Below, piece by piece: positions 8,530 through 17,570 of a stretch of 64,000 bases of DNA. The stretch's first letter is position 1, and the number at the start of each line of letters is the position of its first letter. The notes beneath the pieces were generated by a model. It saw only the letters and a list, made by a program, of their open reading frames with translations. It had not been told where the DNA came from and did no database searches. Origin of the DNA: Qipengyuania sp. S6317L1 (GTDB lineage Bacteria > Pseudomonadota > Alphaproteobacteria > Sphingomonadales > Sphingomonadaceae); the NCBI RefSeq assembly GCF_023015615.1, contig NZ_JALKAJ010000005.1, forward strand, positions 372,001-436,000, read 5' to 3'. A program made the position numbers and the translations under genes.

Positions 8530-10197
8530 CTAACCGGCCTGACGCGATGGGGGCGAGACAGCCTGTTGATCGCGGCTATCGGGTTGGGCATCGCCCTGCT
8601 TTGTCGCGCTTGTCGCGAGTTGCCCAAGCTTTGAAAGGCGCTCGCGCACTTGCATCGCGCTTTCTGGTTGACCGTAGAGGAAACCCTGACCTTTGAGCTT
8701 GCCCAGCTTTTTGAGCTGGTCGAGGATAATCTCGTCCTCGATACCCTCTGCCGTCATTGGCAGATCGAGGCCCCGGCCAAGCGACACGATTGCATCGACA
8801 ATGGTGGATTTTGCCGACGGGGAGGAAAGTTCGCGCACAAAACTGCGGTCGATCTTGAGCCTGTCAAACGGCAGGGTGCGCAGTTGTTCCAGCGAGGAAT
8901 AACCGGTGCCGAAATCATCAAGGCTTACCTGAACGCCTTGATTGCGCAGGCTTGTGATGATGCTGCGCACCATGTCGATATTGTCGTGCAAACAGCTTTC
9001 GGTGACCTCGACCTCAAGCCGGCGAGCGGGAAAATTATGTTTGACCAGCAGCTTCAGAAGCTTTTGCGCAAACCACGGATCGCGCAATTGCACAGGCGAC
9101 ACGTTGATCGACAAGGTCAGCGTATCGTCCCATTCGTGCGCATCAAGGAGCGCGCGCTCGATCAGTTGATCCGACAATTCCGATATGACCCCGATCTCTT
9201 CAGCGACGGGGATGAAAATTTCAGGGCTGACGAGGCCCATTTGCGGCGAGTGCCAGCGCGCCAGCATCTCAAACCCGACCAGTTCGCCGGTTTCAAGATC
9301 GACCTGTTGTTCGTAAAACGGTTCGAATTCGCCCGCGTGAAGCCCGGCACGGATGCCGACCTCCAGCTTGTTGCGGAACCGAAGTTCGCTTTCCATGCTG
9401 GGCTCAAACCAGAAATAGCGGTTTTTGCCCGCGTTTTTCGCCTGATACATGGCAATGTCGGCGCGGTGCATCAGGGCATCGGGGCAGCTCATCTTGGCAT
9501 CGAACTGGCAAGTGTCCTGATCGCTTGTGACGCCGATGGAAATGGTCGCTTCGACGGTCACACAGTCGAGATCAAACGGCAAAGCCATCGCTTCGAACAG
9601 GCGTATGACAAGATCATCGACGCGCTCTGGCTGATGGGGGTCGAATTCGGTCACGAAAGCGAATTCATCCCCGCCGATGCGCGCGAGTGTACCGCCTGTG
9701 GGAAGCACCTGATTGATCCGCTTGGCAAGCTCGACCAGAGCGGCATCGCCTACCGGGTGGCCGTGCATGTCATTGATCTGCTTGAAATTATCGAGGTCGA
9801 TCAGGCAATAAGCAACCGCGAGCCCGCGCGCATTGGCACGCGTGCGCACTTCGTCGGTCACCTTGGCCATGCTGCGCCGGTTCAGGCAGCCGGTAAGCGG
9901 ATCGGTTTCTGAAAGTTTACGCGCCAGATTTTCGGCCTCGCGCCGGTCGCTGATCTCAAGCTTCAGTTCGCGGTAACGCCGCCAGCCGAAGATCACGAGA
10001 ACAACGTTCAGCAGCAGAGCGTTGACGAGCAGGGTATCGGGCCCTGCTGCGCCTGTAATAATGGAGTTGATTGCCTTGGGAAGCACGGCGCCGCCGGTGG
10101 CAACGAACAGGATGATCGCTGCAATTGCGATACCAAGCGCGACCAGGTCCCGCTCTGCGCTGCCTTTGAGGCTTTGGCTCTGTTTGCTATCTGACAC
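8530..10197 (-). CDS. Membrane-anchored GGDEF-EAL protein (c-di-GMP cyclase/phosphodiesterase)
   Basis: A 555-residue protein starting at GTG. Two membrane segments (about 19-38 and 57-72) are followed by a short linker, a GGDEF domain (about 95-260) and an EAL domain (about 275-525). The cyclase signature RIGGDEF is intact and there is no obvious RxxD inhibitory site just before it. The EAL motif reads EML, but its glutamate is kept. Other phosphodiesterase motifs are present: EVTES, DDFGTGYSSL and KIDRSFV. Both activities are therefore plausible. There is no periplasmic sensor domain, only a short loop between the helices. The C-terminal 30 residues are polar and probably disordered. Confidence 0.93.
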   Translation of the reverse strand: MSDSKQSQSLKGSAERDLVALGIAIAAIILFVATGGAVLPKAINSIITGAAGPDTLLVNALLLNVVLVIFGWRRYRELKLEISDRREAENLARKLSETDPLTGCLNRRSMAKVTDEVRTRANARGLAVAYCLIDLDNFKQINDMHGHPVGDAALVELAKRINQVLPTGGTLARIGGDEFAFVTEFDPHQPERVDDLVIRLFEAMALPFDLDCVTVEATISIGVTSDQDTCQFDAKMSCPDALMHRADIAMYQAKNAGKNRYFWFEPSMESELRFRNKLEVGIRAGLHAGEFEPFYEQQVDLETGELVGFEMLARWHSPQMGLVSPEIFIPVAEEIGVISELSDQLIERALLDAHEWDDTLTLSINVSPVQLRDPWFAQKLLKLLVKHNFPARRLEVEVTESCLHDNIDMVRSIITSLRNQGVQVSLDDFGTGYSSLEQLRTLPFDRLKIDRSFVRELSSPSAKSTIVDAIVSLGRGLDLPMTAEGIEDEIILDQLKKLGKLKGQGFLYGQPESAMQVRERLSKLGQLATSATKQGDAQPDSRDQQAVSPPSRQAG

Positions 10198-10434
10198 TAC
10201 CGATAAGCCCTAATAACAAGGGTGCTTTTCGCCCCCGATCTTGCGACGATCTAACAGGCAGCCTTTAAAGATTGAGTTAACTCGCCGCTGGGTTTGCCGG
10301 ATGCGCGCATCGGGGAAATCGTGAGGGATTTCAGTCTGGAAGGAGGCGGCTGGGTCAGCTAACCATGGTTTACGCGCCCATATGCGATGGTCAGACGGCC
10401 AACCGCCGATGCGTTAAAAGAGGAGAAACGCCCT

Positions 10435-10860
10435 ATGTCCCAGGATCGTCCGCGATATTGGCTGATCAAGTCCGAACCCGATGAATACGGCTGGGATGAC
10501 CTTGTGGCCGAAGGGGAGGGCCTGTGGGAAGGCGTGCGCAACCACAGTGCAAAGCTCAATCTTCAGGCGATGGAGGTGGGCGACCAGTGCTTTTTCTACC
10601 ACTCGCGCGAGGGGTTGGAGATTGTCGGGATCGCCGAGGTGAGCGTTGCCGGCATTGGCGATCCGACCGACGATACGGGCAAATGGGCCGCGGTAAAGGT
10701 CAAGCCCTTGCGCAAGCTGGACAATCCCGTGACGCTCAAACAGATCAAGGCCGAACCGCGCCTTGTCGATTGCGAACTGGTGCGCATGTCGCGGCTTTCG
10801 GTTGCCAAGATCACGCCCGAGGAGTGGGATATCATCTGCGCGATGGCACAGGGCGGTTGA
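10435..10860 (+). CDS. EVE-domain protein
   Basis: A 141-residue single-domain protein. The ATG at 10435 is preceded by GAGGAGAAA at good spacing; a longer frame from 10387 adds unrelated residues. The EVE signature is clear: YWLIKSEPDEYGWDDL at the start, then LWEGVRNHSAKLNL and CFFYHSREGLEIVGIAEV. EVE domains belong to the PUA-like fold and bind modified bases in DNA or RNA. Stand-alone EVE proteins are widespread in proteobacteria; their exact role is unclear. It is followed after 81 bases by an SDR gene with its own ribosome binding site. Confidence 0.9.
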   Translation: MSQDRPRYWLIKSEPDEYGWDDLVAEGEGLWEGVRNHSAKLNLQAMEVGDQCFFYHSREGLEIVGIAEVSVAGIGDPTDDTGKWAAVKVKPLRKLDNPVTLKQIKAEPRLVDCELVRMSRLSVAKITPEEWDIICAMAQGG

Positions 10861-10941
10861 ACGCAACGGCAGCCGCGTGATGGAACCATGGGGCGGTGTG
10901 CTCTGTAGGATTGGCAAGCAAACCAAACCAATGGAGACATC

Positions 10942-11691
10942 ATGAACCGGTTCGAAAACAAGCGCATCCTCATCACTGGCGGCACCAGCGGCATGGGGCT
11001 CGAAGCAGCCAAGCAGATTGTCGAAGAGGGCGGCGAAGTGGCCGTCACCGGCACAACCCAGGAACACCTCGACGAGGCAGGCAAGGCGCTGCCTTCGGGC
11101 TCGCTCGTCCTTCGCAATGACGCATCCGATCCCGAAGCGGCCAAGGAGCTTGGCGCCAAGGTGAAAGAGCAGATGGGCACGATTGACGGCCTGTGGCTCA
11201 ATGCAGGTTATGGCAAGTTTGGCCCAACCGAAGACGTCGACGCCGAGTTTTTCGACAATATGCACAATGTAAACGTGCGCGGACCAGTGCTGCAGATGGC
11301 GGAATTGATGCCTGCGCTGGGCGACGGCGGCGCGGTGCTGCTTACCTCCTCGGTCGCGCCCTATCTGGGGCAGGCGCAAGGCGCGGTCTATGCTGCGACC
11401 AAGGGCGCGGTAAGCGCGCTCACGCGCAGCTGGGCATCGGCGCTGGCTCCACGCGACATTCGCGTCAATTCGGTTGCGCCAGGCCCGATTGATACAAATT
11501 TCATGAACGGCATGGGCTTTTCGGAAGATGAAAAAGACCAGTTTCTGGAGCAGATCCAGGAGCAGGTTCCGCTTGGCCGGCTTGGTACATCAAAGGAAGC
11601 GGCGCAGGTCGCGCTGTTCCTTCTTTCCGACCATGCGTCCTATGTGTCGGGATCTGAATATATGGTCGATGGCGGCATGACGAAACGCTGA
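10942..11691 (+). CDS. SDR-family oxidoreductase
   Basis: A 249-residue classical short-chain dehydrogenase. The cofactor motif is ITGGTSGMG, the structural motif LNAGYG replaces NNAG, and the active site has Ser in LLTSSVA and YxxxK (YAATKGA). The C-terminus VSGSEYMVDGGMTKR is typical of 3-oxoacyl-ACP reductase-like SDRs. The substrate cannot be told. A ribosome binding site (GGAGA) lies 8 bases before the ATG. Confidence 0.92.
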   Translation: MNRFENKRILITGGTSGMGLEAAKQIVEEGGEVAVTGTTQEHLDEAGKALPSGSLVLRNDASDPEAAKELGAKVKEQMGTIDGLWLNAGYGKFGPTEDVDAEFFDNMHNVNVRGPVLQMAELMPALGDGGAVLLTSSVAPYLGQAQGAVYAATKGAVSALTRSWASALAPRDIRVNSVAPGPIDTNFMNGMGFSEDEKDQFLEQIQEQVPLGRLGTSKEAAQVALFLLSDHASYVSGSEYMVDGGMTKR

Positions 11692-11709
11692 TCGCTCAAG
11701 GGCGCGGTC

Positions 11710-13398
11710 TCACGCCTTTGCGCGAAGGCCGCTCACCGTTGCACCACTGGCCGCAAGTTGCTCGACGTCGATCTTCATATGGATGAGACGCAGCCCCTTG
11801 CGGTCTTTTGCTGTGGCAAGGGCAGATTTGAACTCGTCGGTCGTCGTCACACCAGCGGTCCACGCGCCGAAGCTTTCGCCGAGCATGGCAAAGTCGGGAT
11901 TGGCAAGCCGGGTGCCGGAAACACGGGCAGGGTATTCGCGCTCCTGATGCATGCGGATCGTGCCATATGCGCCATTGTCGACCACACAGACCAGCAAGTT
12001 CACGCCATATTGCGCAGCGGTTGCAAGCTCTTGGCCGTTCATCATGAAATCACCATCGCCCGCAACGGCAACCACCGTGCGGTCGGGATAACGAAGCGCG
12101 GCGGCCACTGAGGCGGGCACGCCGTAACCCATCGCGCCGGCGGTCGGGGCAAGCTGGCTGGGATAGCCGGCATAGCGCCAATAGCGGTGCCACCATCCGG
12201 CAAAATTGCCAGCGCCGTTACAAATAATCGCATCATCGGGCAGCGCCTCCCTCATCGCCGTGACGCACGCCGCCATGTCGAGCGCAGGCGCATTTTCGCC
12301 GGGCGAATGCGTCGCCCATTCGCGCCATTCGCAGTTGGCCTCAGTCCCTGCGTCAAACGGAATGATCGAGGCATCTTCCCAAAGGCTTGCCGCTTCTGCG
12401 AATTCATCAACCGAACACGCCATCGCCAGATCGGCGCGGTACACCCGGCCAAGCTCATCGGGGTCGGGATGGATATGCACCAGCGTCTGGTCCGGGTGGT
12501 CGAGCGTGATCACCTCGTATCCATCGGTCGTCGCCTCGCCAAGGCGCGCGCCCACGGCAATCACGAGGTCAGCGTTCTTCACCCGCTCGATCAGCTTGGG
12601 ATTGGGGCCATAGCCAAGGTTCCCGGCATAGACGCTCGAGCCCGGATCAATCGCGTCCTGCCTGCGAAATGCGGTCGCGACGGGCAGGCCTACACGTTCT
12701 GCAAATTGCTGGAATCCGAGCCGCGCCTTGGTGTTCCAGCCCGCGCCGCCGATGATCGCAATCGGACTGGCTGCATCGGCAAGAAGAGCGAACATCGCCT
12801 GCATTGCATCGGGGCACACCGCTTGCGCGGGGCGGGTGACGATGGGGCGGGGGGCAAGGTCGGCTGGAACGGGGTCGCACAGCATATCTTCGGGCAGCGC
12901 CAGCACCACAGGGCCCGGCCGCCCGCTCACCGCGACCGAATAGGCGCGCGCGATATATTCCGGCACGCGGGCCGGATCATCAATGCGCGCTGCCCATTTC
13001 GAGATCGGGCCGAAAAACGCCTCGAAATTGACCTCCTGAAAGCCCTCACGATCACGCGCTGACCGCGCGACATCGCCAACGAACAGGATCATCGGCTGCG
13101 AATCCTGATGCGCGACGTGCACGCCGATCGAGGCATTGGTCGCACCGGGCCCGCGCGTCACAAAGGCAACGCCGGGGCGAAGGCAATCGCCAGCCGCGCT
13201 CATCGCGCCATCCGCGCACGCCATGAACGCCGCGCCGCCTTCCTGACGGCACACCACGGTCTCGATTGCAGTTTTATCGTGCAGCGCATCGAGCACTGCG
13301 AGAAAGCTTTCGCCGGGGACTGTGAAAATGCGGTCCGTGCCCTGTTCCTCAAGGCATTCCACAAGCAGCTCGGCGGCAGTTTTCGTCTTATGCGTCAT
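11710..13398 (-). CDS. Thiamine diphosphate-dependent enzyme (acetolactate synthase-like)
   Basis: A 562-residue three-domain ThDP enzyme. The start MTHKTKTAAELLV at 13398 was chosen because AAAGGG lies 6 bases upstream; a longer frame to 13443 is possible. The N-terminal PYR domain carries the catalytic Glu in VPGESFLA. The PP domain has the ThDP/Mg motif beginning GDGDFMMNGQE with the Asn in VVDNGAYG. No regulatory subunit gene is adjacent and biosynthetic IlvB features are weak, so a catabolic decarboxylase or ligase is as likely as acetolactate synthase. It converges with the SDR gene. Confidence 0.85.
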   Translation of the reverse strand: MTHKTKTAAELLVECLEEQGTDRIFTVPGESFLAVLDALHDKTAIETVVCRQEGGAAFMACADGAMSAAGDCLRPGVAFVTRGPGATNASIGVHVAHQDSQPMILFVGDVARSARDREGFQEVNFEAFFGPISKWAARIDDPARVPEYIARAYSVAVSGRPGPVVLALPEDMLCDPVPADLAPRPIVTRPAQAVCPDAMQAMFALLADAASPIAIIGGAGWNTKARLGFQQFAERVGLPVATAFRRQDAIDPGSSVYAGNLGYGPNPKLIERVKNADLVIAVGARLGEATTDGYEVITLDHPDQTLVHIHPDPDELGRVYRADLAMACSVDEFAEAASLWEDASIIPFDAGTEANCEWREWATHSPGENAPALDMAACVTAMREALPDDAIICNGAGNFAGWWHRYWRYAGYPSQLAPTAGAMGYGVPASVAAALRYPDRTVVAVAGDGDFMMNGQELATAAQYGVNLLVCVVDNGAYGTIRMHQEREYPARVSGTRLANPDFAMLGESFGAWTAGVTTTDEFKSALATAKDRKGLRLIHMKIDVEQLAASGATVSGLRAKA

Positions 13399-13551
13399 CG
13401 TGACCCTTTCGCGATACAGCCCGAGAGTTAGCTGGGACGCCATGAGAGTGCAAACCCCCTAACAAGAGCGGTTTCCCGCAGGCTGGAACGGTGGAGATTA
13501 ACCACACAATCGCCTAACTGTCCCGCTACAGGTCAGCGTCGATTGGTCGCT

Positions 13552-13585
13552 GGCAAAAGGTTAAAAAAGTCTTAATCCTTTTGCC
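13552..13585 (+). promoter_or_regulatory. Near-perfect dyad directly before a small-protein start codon
   Basis: Arms 13552-13560 and 13577-13585 are perfectly complementary over 9 bp (GGCAAAAGG / CCTTTTGCC). Inside them TTAA pairs with TTAA after a one-base bulge, leaving a 7-base loop. The structure ends one base before the ATG at 13587 and leaves no room for a normal ribosome binding site. It could be a translation-controlling hairpin or a palindromic operator. It is not a terminator: there is no following T-run. Confidence 0.5.
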
Positions 13586-13586
13586 C

Positions 13587-13865
13587 ATGACAACGAAAAC
13601 AATGACTGCTGAGACCTTCCTCGCAATCAAGGCGGGCCCCGAGATTGAAAGGCGCCGCCTCGCGGGTCGCAAACGCCGCTCTCTCGTTCTCACCGATGAC
13701 GCTGCGCGCCATCCTTTCAGGGCAGCTCTTCCGCCACATCTGACGAGCGTCGATGTCGACGAAGAAGAACCGGTAAACTTCTGGCACCTGACGCGCGATG
13801 ATGTGCGCGGATTTGCGACCACATATTTCGCCGTCTTCGCAGCGGTGCTGGTCTTTATTCTTTAA
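13587..13865 (+). CDS. Small tail-anchored membrane protein, unknown function
   Basis: A 92-residue protein. A basic region (residues 20-35, with ERRRLAGRKRRS) and an acidic stretch (DVDEEE) precede one hydrophobic segment at the extreme C-terminus (FATTYFAVFAAVLVFIL), which ends the protein. This is the layout of a tail-anchored protein with the N-terminus in the cytoplasm. I do not recognise a family. It stands alone between two minus-strand genes and converges with the MFS gene 7 bases downstream. The ATG at 13587 was preferred to a TTG six bases upstream. Confidence 0.6.
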   Translation: MTTKTMTAETFLAIKAGPEIERRRLAGRKRRSLVLTDDAARHPFRAALPPHLTSVDVDEEEPVNFWHLTRDDVRGFATTYFAVFAAVLVFIL

Positions 13866-13872
13866 GCGCAAG

Positions 13873-15264
13873 CTAAAGGGTGAATTCGCCTGCTTCCTTT
13901 TCGGCGGAATAAAGCTTCCATCCAAGCCAGGCTGATACGATCGTCATTGCGGCGGCAACCAGCAATTGTTCGACCACCGGCAAACCGATTGCCGTGAGCA
14001 CGATGGCCAGGGCCGAACCCAGCACCATGCAGATGCAGTTGACGATATTGTTGACCGCAATCGTGCGGCTGGCCGCATCTTTCGCGCAATGCGTGGTGAG
14101 AAAGGCGTAAAGCGGCACGACGAACATCCCGCCCGCGGTCGAAACGCCCAACAGCATGAACGACAGCGGCAAGGCGAGCGGTTCGAAGATCCATTCTTCA
14201 ATCGGCAAAAGTTCGCCCGCAGCATTGGGCGTCCACGCCTTTGCCACGAGATAGGCACCGATCAAAAATGCGCCCATGATCACAACCGCGACCGGGCCAA
14301 AACGGGCAGACACCTTGCCTTTAAGAAGCGCGTTGATGCCCACCGAACCAAGCGCAATACCGAGCGAGAAAATGACGAGGAAGAGGCTGGCGACTTCCGG
14401 CGTTGCAAGAAGCTGGTTCTTTGCAAGAGGCGGGAACAGGATGAACAGCACCGCGCCCATCGTCCAGAAAAAGCTGATGGCGATAATCGCAAGCCAGATC
14501 TGCCGGTTCTGTTTGACCTCTTTGATCAGGCGCGCACTCATCACCACCTGATCGGCGATGGCGACAAAGGGATAGCCAAGCCAGCGTTTGACCCGGCTTT
14601 TGGTATTTGCGGCAAACGGTTCGAGCAGCGGGAAGTGCATCTCGTAATCGCTGAGCGGAGGCGCTTCGGGGACAAAGCGCGCGGAATAATAGCCGATGAA
14701 CGCGATAACGATGACCAGAACAAGGCTGACCTGCACATCGACAAAACCTGCAAGGATCGTCCCCCCAAGGATCGCGATATAAGTGCCTGCCTCGACCAGA
14801 CCTGTGCCCGACAGCACTTCTTCCGGCTTCAATTGTTGGGGCAGGATCGCATATTTGATGGGCCCCAGAAACGCGCTTTGCGTCGAGGCAAGGAACAGCA
14901 CGATCATAAGCAGCGGAATGCCCGCTGTGTGCACTTCGACCCCTTGCCAGACCATAAAAAGGCCGAGCGCGCCAAGACTTGCCCAACCGATCTCGCACAA
15001 CTTGACGATGCGAATGATCGCCGCCTTGTCGCGTGTATCGGCCAATTGCCCGGCGAGCGCGGAAAACAGCACAAAAGGAGCGACAAAGATAAGCGATGCA
15101 GCGCCGCTGAACATCGCTTCCTGGCTTTCGGAATTGTAGATCGAATAGACGACGAACAAGACCATCGCGGTCTTGTAGAGATTGTCGTTGAAAGCGTTGA
15201 AAAACTGCGTGACCATCAGCGGCAGGAAACGCCTTTGGCGCAAAAGATGCGTCGATGTTGTCAT
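13873..15264 (-). CDS. MFS transporter, LplT-like
   Basis: A 463-residue protein with about twelve membrane segments. The N-terminus reads LPLMVTQFFNAFNDNLYK, the sequence typical of the LplT/lysophospholipid transporter branch, in which the transporter is often fused to or next to an acyltransferase. LplT flips lysophospholipids inward for re-acylation. Here no acyltransferase domain is fused. The phosphatidylglycerol-phosphate synthase gene pgsA lies divergently upstream, which fits phospholipid metabolism but does not prove it. Confidence 0.82.
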   Translation of the reverse strand: MTTSTHLLRQRRFLPLMVTQFFNAFNDNLYKTAMVLFVVYSIYNSESQEAMFSGAASLIFVAPFVLFSALAGQLADTRDKAAIIRIVKLCEIGWASLGALGLFMVWQGVEVHTAGIPLLMIVLFLASTQSAFLGPIKYAILPQQLKPEEVLSGTGLVEAGTYIAILGGTILAGFVDVQVSLVLVIVIAFIGYYSARFVPEAPPLSDYEMHFPLLEPFAANTKSRVKRWLGYPFVAIADQVVMSARLIKEVKQNRQIWLAIIAISFFWTMGAVLFILFPPLAKNQLLATPEVASLFLVIFSLGIALGSVGINALLKGKVSARFGPVAVVIMGAFLIGAYLVAKAWTPNAAGELLPIEEWIFEPLALPLSFMLLGVSTAGGMFVVPLYAFLTTHCAKDAASRTIAVNNIVNCICMVLGSALAIVLTAIGLPVVEQLLVAAAMTIVSAWLGWKLYSAEKEAGEFTL

Positions 15265-15432
15265 GCTTTAGGTGGCGTCCCCTCGGGCCTGTTTGCTGCG
15301 GCATATCTAGTCGAAAGACCAGCGTGCACAAGGGCGCGTGCGAGGGCAGCCTTTCATTTGTCCCAAGATGAGGACGGTGCGATGCAAGGTGTTTTGCTAA
15401 AAGCAAATCCCCGCTAAGGGGCAGTCTGAGCC

Positions 15433-16044
15433 ATGTTGACCTTGCCTAACATCCTTACCCTGTCGCGCATTTTCGCGGTTCCGTTGCTCGGGTTCTTCCT
15501 GTGGTGGCCCGATTGGAAAGTCGGCTATCTCATCGGGTTCGCTTTGTATTGCGTGATTGCGATTACCGATTTCTTCGACGGCTATCTGGCGCGCGCGCAA
15601 GGGACGGTGTCGAAACTGGGCGTTTTTCTCGACCCTATCGCGGACAAGATCATGGTGGCGGCCGTCATTCTTATCCTCACCGCGCAAGGCTATCTTCGCG
15701 GGCCTTACGTGGGCGATCTGCACGTGATTGCCGGGGGCATTATTCTGGTGCGCGAGATTACTGTATCGGGCTTGCGTGAATTTCTTGGCGGGATTCAGGT
15801 GTCGGTGCCTGTGACAAAACTTGCCAAGTGGAAAACCACCTTTCAGCTGATCGCTCTCGGCGCGTTGATTTTGGGCGGGGCGGTGCATGGACAGCCGTGC
15901 CAATCGCTCGATGCGCCCGATTGCGACACCATTGCGGAAAGCTGGGTGCATGTGGTGGGGCTTGCCAGCTTGTGGCTCGCCGCGGGTCTGACCTGCATCA
16001 CCGGATGGGACTATCTGCGCGTCGGCCTCAAACATATGGATTGA
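15433..16044 (+). CDS. pgsA: CDP-diacylglycerol-glycerol-3-phosphate 3-phosphatidyltransferase
   Basis: A 203-residue membrane enzyme. The CDP-alcohol phosphotransferase motif is complete: DFFDGYLAR followed by GVFLDPIADK with the expected spacing. PgsA makes phosphatidylglycerol phosphate, the committed step to phosphatidylglycerol and cardiolipin. The N-terminus MLTLPNILTLSRI matches the family start. A C-terminal insertion near residues 150-175 contains two cysteines. A stem-loop follows the gene after about 50 bases. Confidence 0.95.
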   Translation: MLTLPNILTLSRIFAVPLLGFFLWWPDWKVGYLIGFALYCVIAITDFFDGYLARAQGTVSKLGVFLDPIADKIMVAAVILILTAQGYLRGPYVGDLHVIAGGIILVREITVSGLREFLGGIQVSVPVTKLAKWKTTFQLIALGALILGGAVHGQPCQSLDAPDCDTIAESWVHVVGLASLWLAAGLTCITGWDYLRVGLKHMD

Positions 16045-16091
16045 TGCCGGATTGCGCTTTGGCAGGGCTGCAAATCAAGCGCGCGCCCCGA

Positions 16092-16115
16092 GGGAGGACC
16101 GGAAACGATCCTCCC
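16092..16115 (+). terminator. Stem-loop after pgsA
   Basis: A 7-bp perfect stem (16092-16098 with 16109-16115) and a 10-base loop, flanked on both sides by GCGCGC runs that can extend the structure. It lies between the pgsA stop and the convergent coiled-coil gene. No good T-run follows at once, so its action as a terminator is uncertain. Confidence 0.4.
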
Positions 16116-16177
16116 AGCAGAGCGCGCGCGACCAGAACCACCCCTGGATAACTGTTTATTTGTAAAGAATGAGGCCG

Positions 16178-17359
16178 TTAACGGCGCCTGATCCGGGCGA
16201 CATTGCGCGTGGAAACGGGCGCAGCTTCGACCTTTTCTGTCTTAACCGGCTTGTGCGAAGCTTTGATGGCTGGCGCGGCCATAAACGGCGCGGCGCTCAC
16301 CTTGTCGCAGGGCTCATCGCTGTGCCCGCGCTCTGTAAGGGGCGAGGGCAAAGGGGCAAGCGTGTTCAATCGCCTGTCTTCGCGCCGTGCACGCTCTTCT
16401 TCCAGCTCCATCCGCACGAGGCGGTTGCTTTCGCGTTGCTCGTCAATCTCGTCGTTGAGGGCCTGGATCCGGGCATCGCGTGAGGCTTCGAGGTTGCTGT
16501 ATTTGCCTTTCATGATGCGCAATTCCTCGCGCGCGGCCTCGACTTCCATCTCAAGCCTCGAGGCGCGGTCGCGCAATTCGCCGAGCTCGTCTGACTGTTC
16601 GGCGATCAGTTGCTCTTTTCGACGTAGCCCTTGCGTGGTTTCGTCAACTTGCGATTGGAGCCCCGCGTTGTGCGTTTGCAATTCGGTTTGCGAGCGAAGA
16701 AGCGCGCTGTGCGCTTCGCTGCGTTGTGCAAGGGCCGTTTGAAGGCACTCCACTTCAAGCTCGGCCTCTTCGCGTGCCTCGCGCTGGACTTTCAATTCCT
16801 GCTTCGCCTCATCAAGTGCCTTTGTGGCCATGCAAAGGCGGTCTTCAAGGCCCGCGGCTTTCATCGCATTGGCGCTCGCCTCGCTGTCGCTTGCTTCGTA
16901 AAGCTCGCGGATACGGGCGACTTCCTCTTTAAGCCTGCCCACGTCGCGCATCGCGCATTCGACCTTGGTCGCCTCGCTGTCGAGTTCGCTCGCGGTCTGG
17001 TCAAGCCGGGCGCGGAGCCCTTCGTTCTCGCTCTTCAATCCGGCGATCTGGCCGGCCTCCACCCGGAGAGCGGACATTTCACCGATCATCTGATCGGCAT
17101 CGCGGCGCGCGTGTTCGAAGGCCCGTTTGAGATCATCGAGATTGCCCAGAAGCTTGCCCGAAGGACCTGTCACGGGTGCGTCTTGCGGGAGGGCAGGCGG
17201 CAGGCTTTGGGTGGCATCTTCGGCCTTCGCGTCGGTGATGCTTTCCTTCGCGTGTGAGCCACGCAAAGCCCGAAATTGAAACGCATTGGCCATTGTGTCT
17301 GTGCCTGCCTGTCGCTGGAGTGCTGGGGTCAGCGCGCCACCGTGATCCCGCTTGATCAT
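16178..17359 (-). CDS. Coiled-coil protein, unknown function
   Basis: About 393 residues. From about residue 65 to 330 the sequence is an almost unbroken heptad-rich, charged coiled coil (for example ARIRELYEASDSEAS and EQSDELGELRDRAS). The C-terminal 60 residues are basic and proline-rich and end in NVARIRRR. There is no signal peptide or membrane segment, so it is probably a cytoplasmic structural or scaffold protein. The start is uncertain: candidates are ATGs at 17359, 17293 and 17434, none with a strong ribosome binding site. It diverges from the 5-oxoprolinase gene. Confidence 0.7.
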   Translation of the reverse strand: MIKRDHGGALTPALQRQAGTDTMANAFQFRALRGSHAKESITDAKAEDATQSLPPALPQDAPVTGPSGKLLGNLDDLKRAFEHARRDADQMIGEMSALRVEAGQIAGLKSENEGLRARLDQTASELDSEATKVECAMRDVGRLKEEVARIRELYEASDSEASANAMKAAGLEDRLCMATKALDEAKQELKVQREAREEAELEVECLQTALAQRSEAHSALLRSQTELQTHNAGLQSQVDETTQGLRRKEQLIAEQSDELGELRDRASRLEMEVEAAREELRIMKGKYSNLEASRDARIQALNDEIDEQRESNRLVRMELEEERARREDRRLNTLAPLPSPLTERGHSDEPCDKVSAAPFMAAPAIKASHKPVKTEKVEAAPVSTRNVARIRRR

Positions 17360-17570
17360 GGTAAACGAACCGCTTGCAAAGACAGTTACCGGAAAACTGG
17401 CAAACCAATGTCTACCCGCAACCTGCGTGCCCATACTAAGGAATAGGCGCTAGGCATCTGCGCTTGGTCGCTTTGATCTGCGGACACATTTGCCATGCCG
17501 TTTGACGGGGCGGGCAACGCTTGCGATGGGTTGGCGGGCGCGTGGACAAGCGAAAGGATTTAGGGACCTC

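Noticed and set aside
13966..15417. 483-codon open frame on the plus strand
   Set aside because: It lies antisense to the LplT-like transporter and has a charged, histidine-rich composition typical of a shadow frame.
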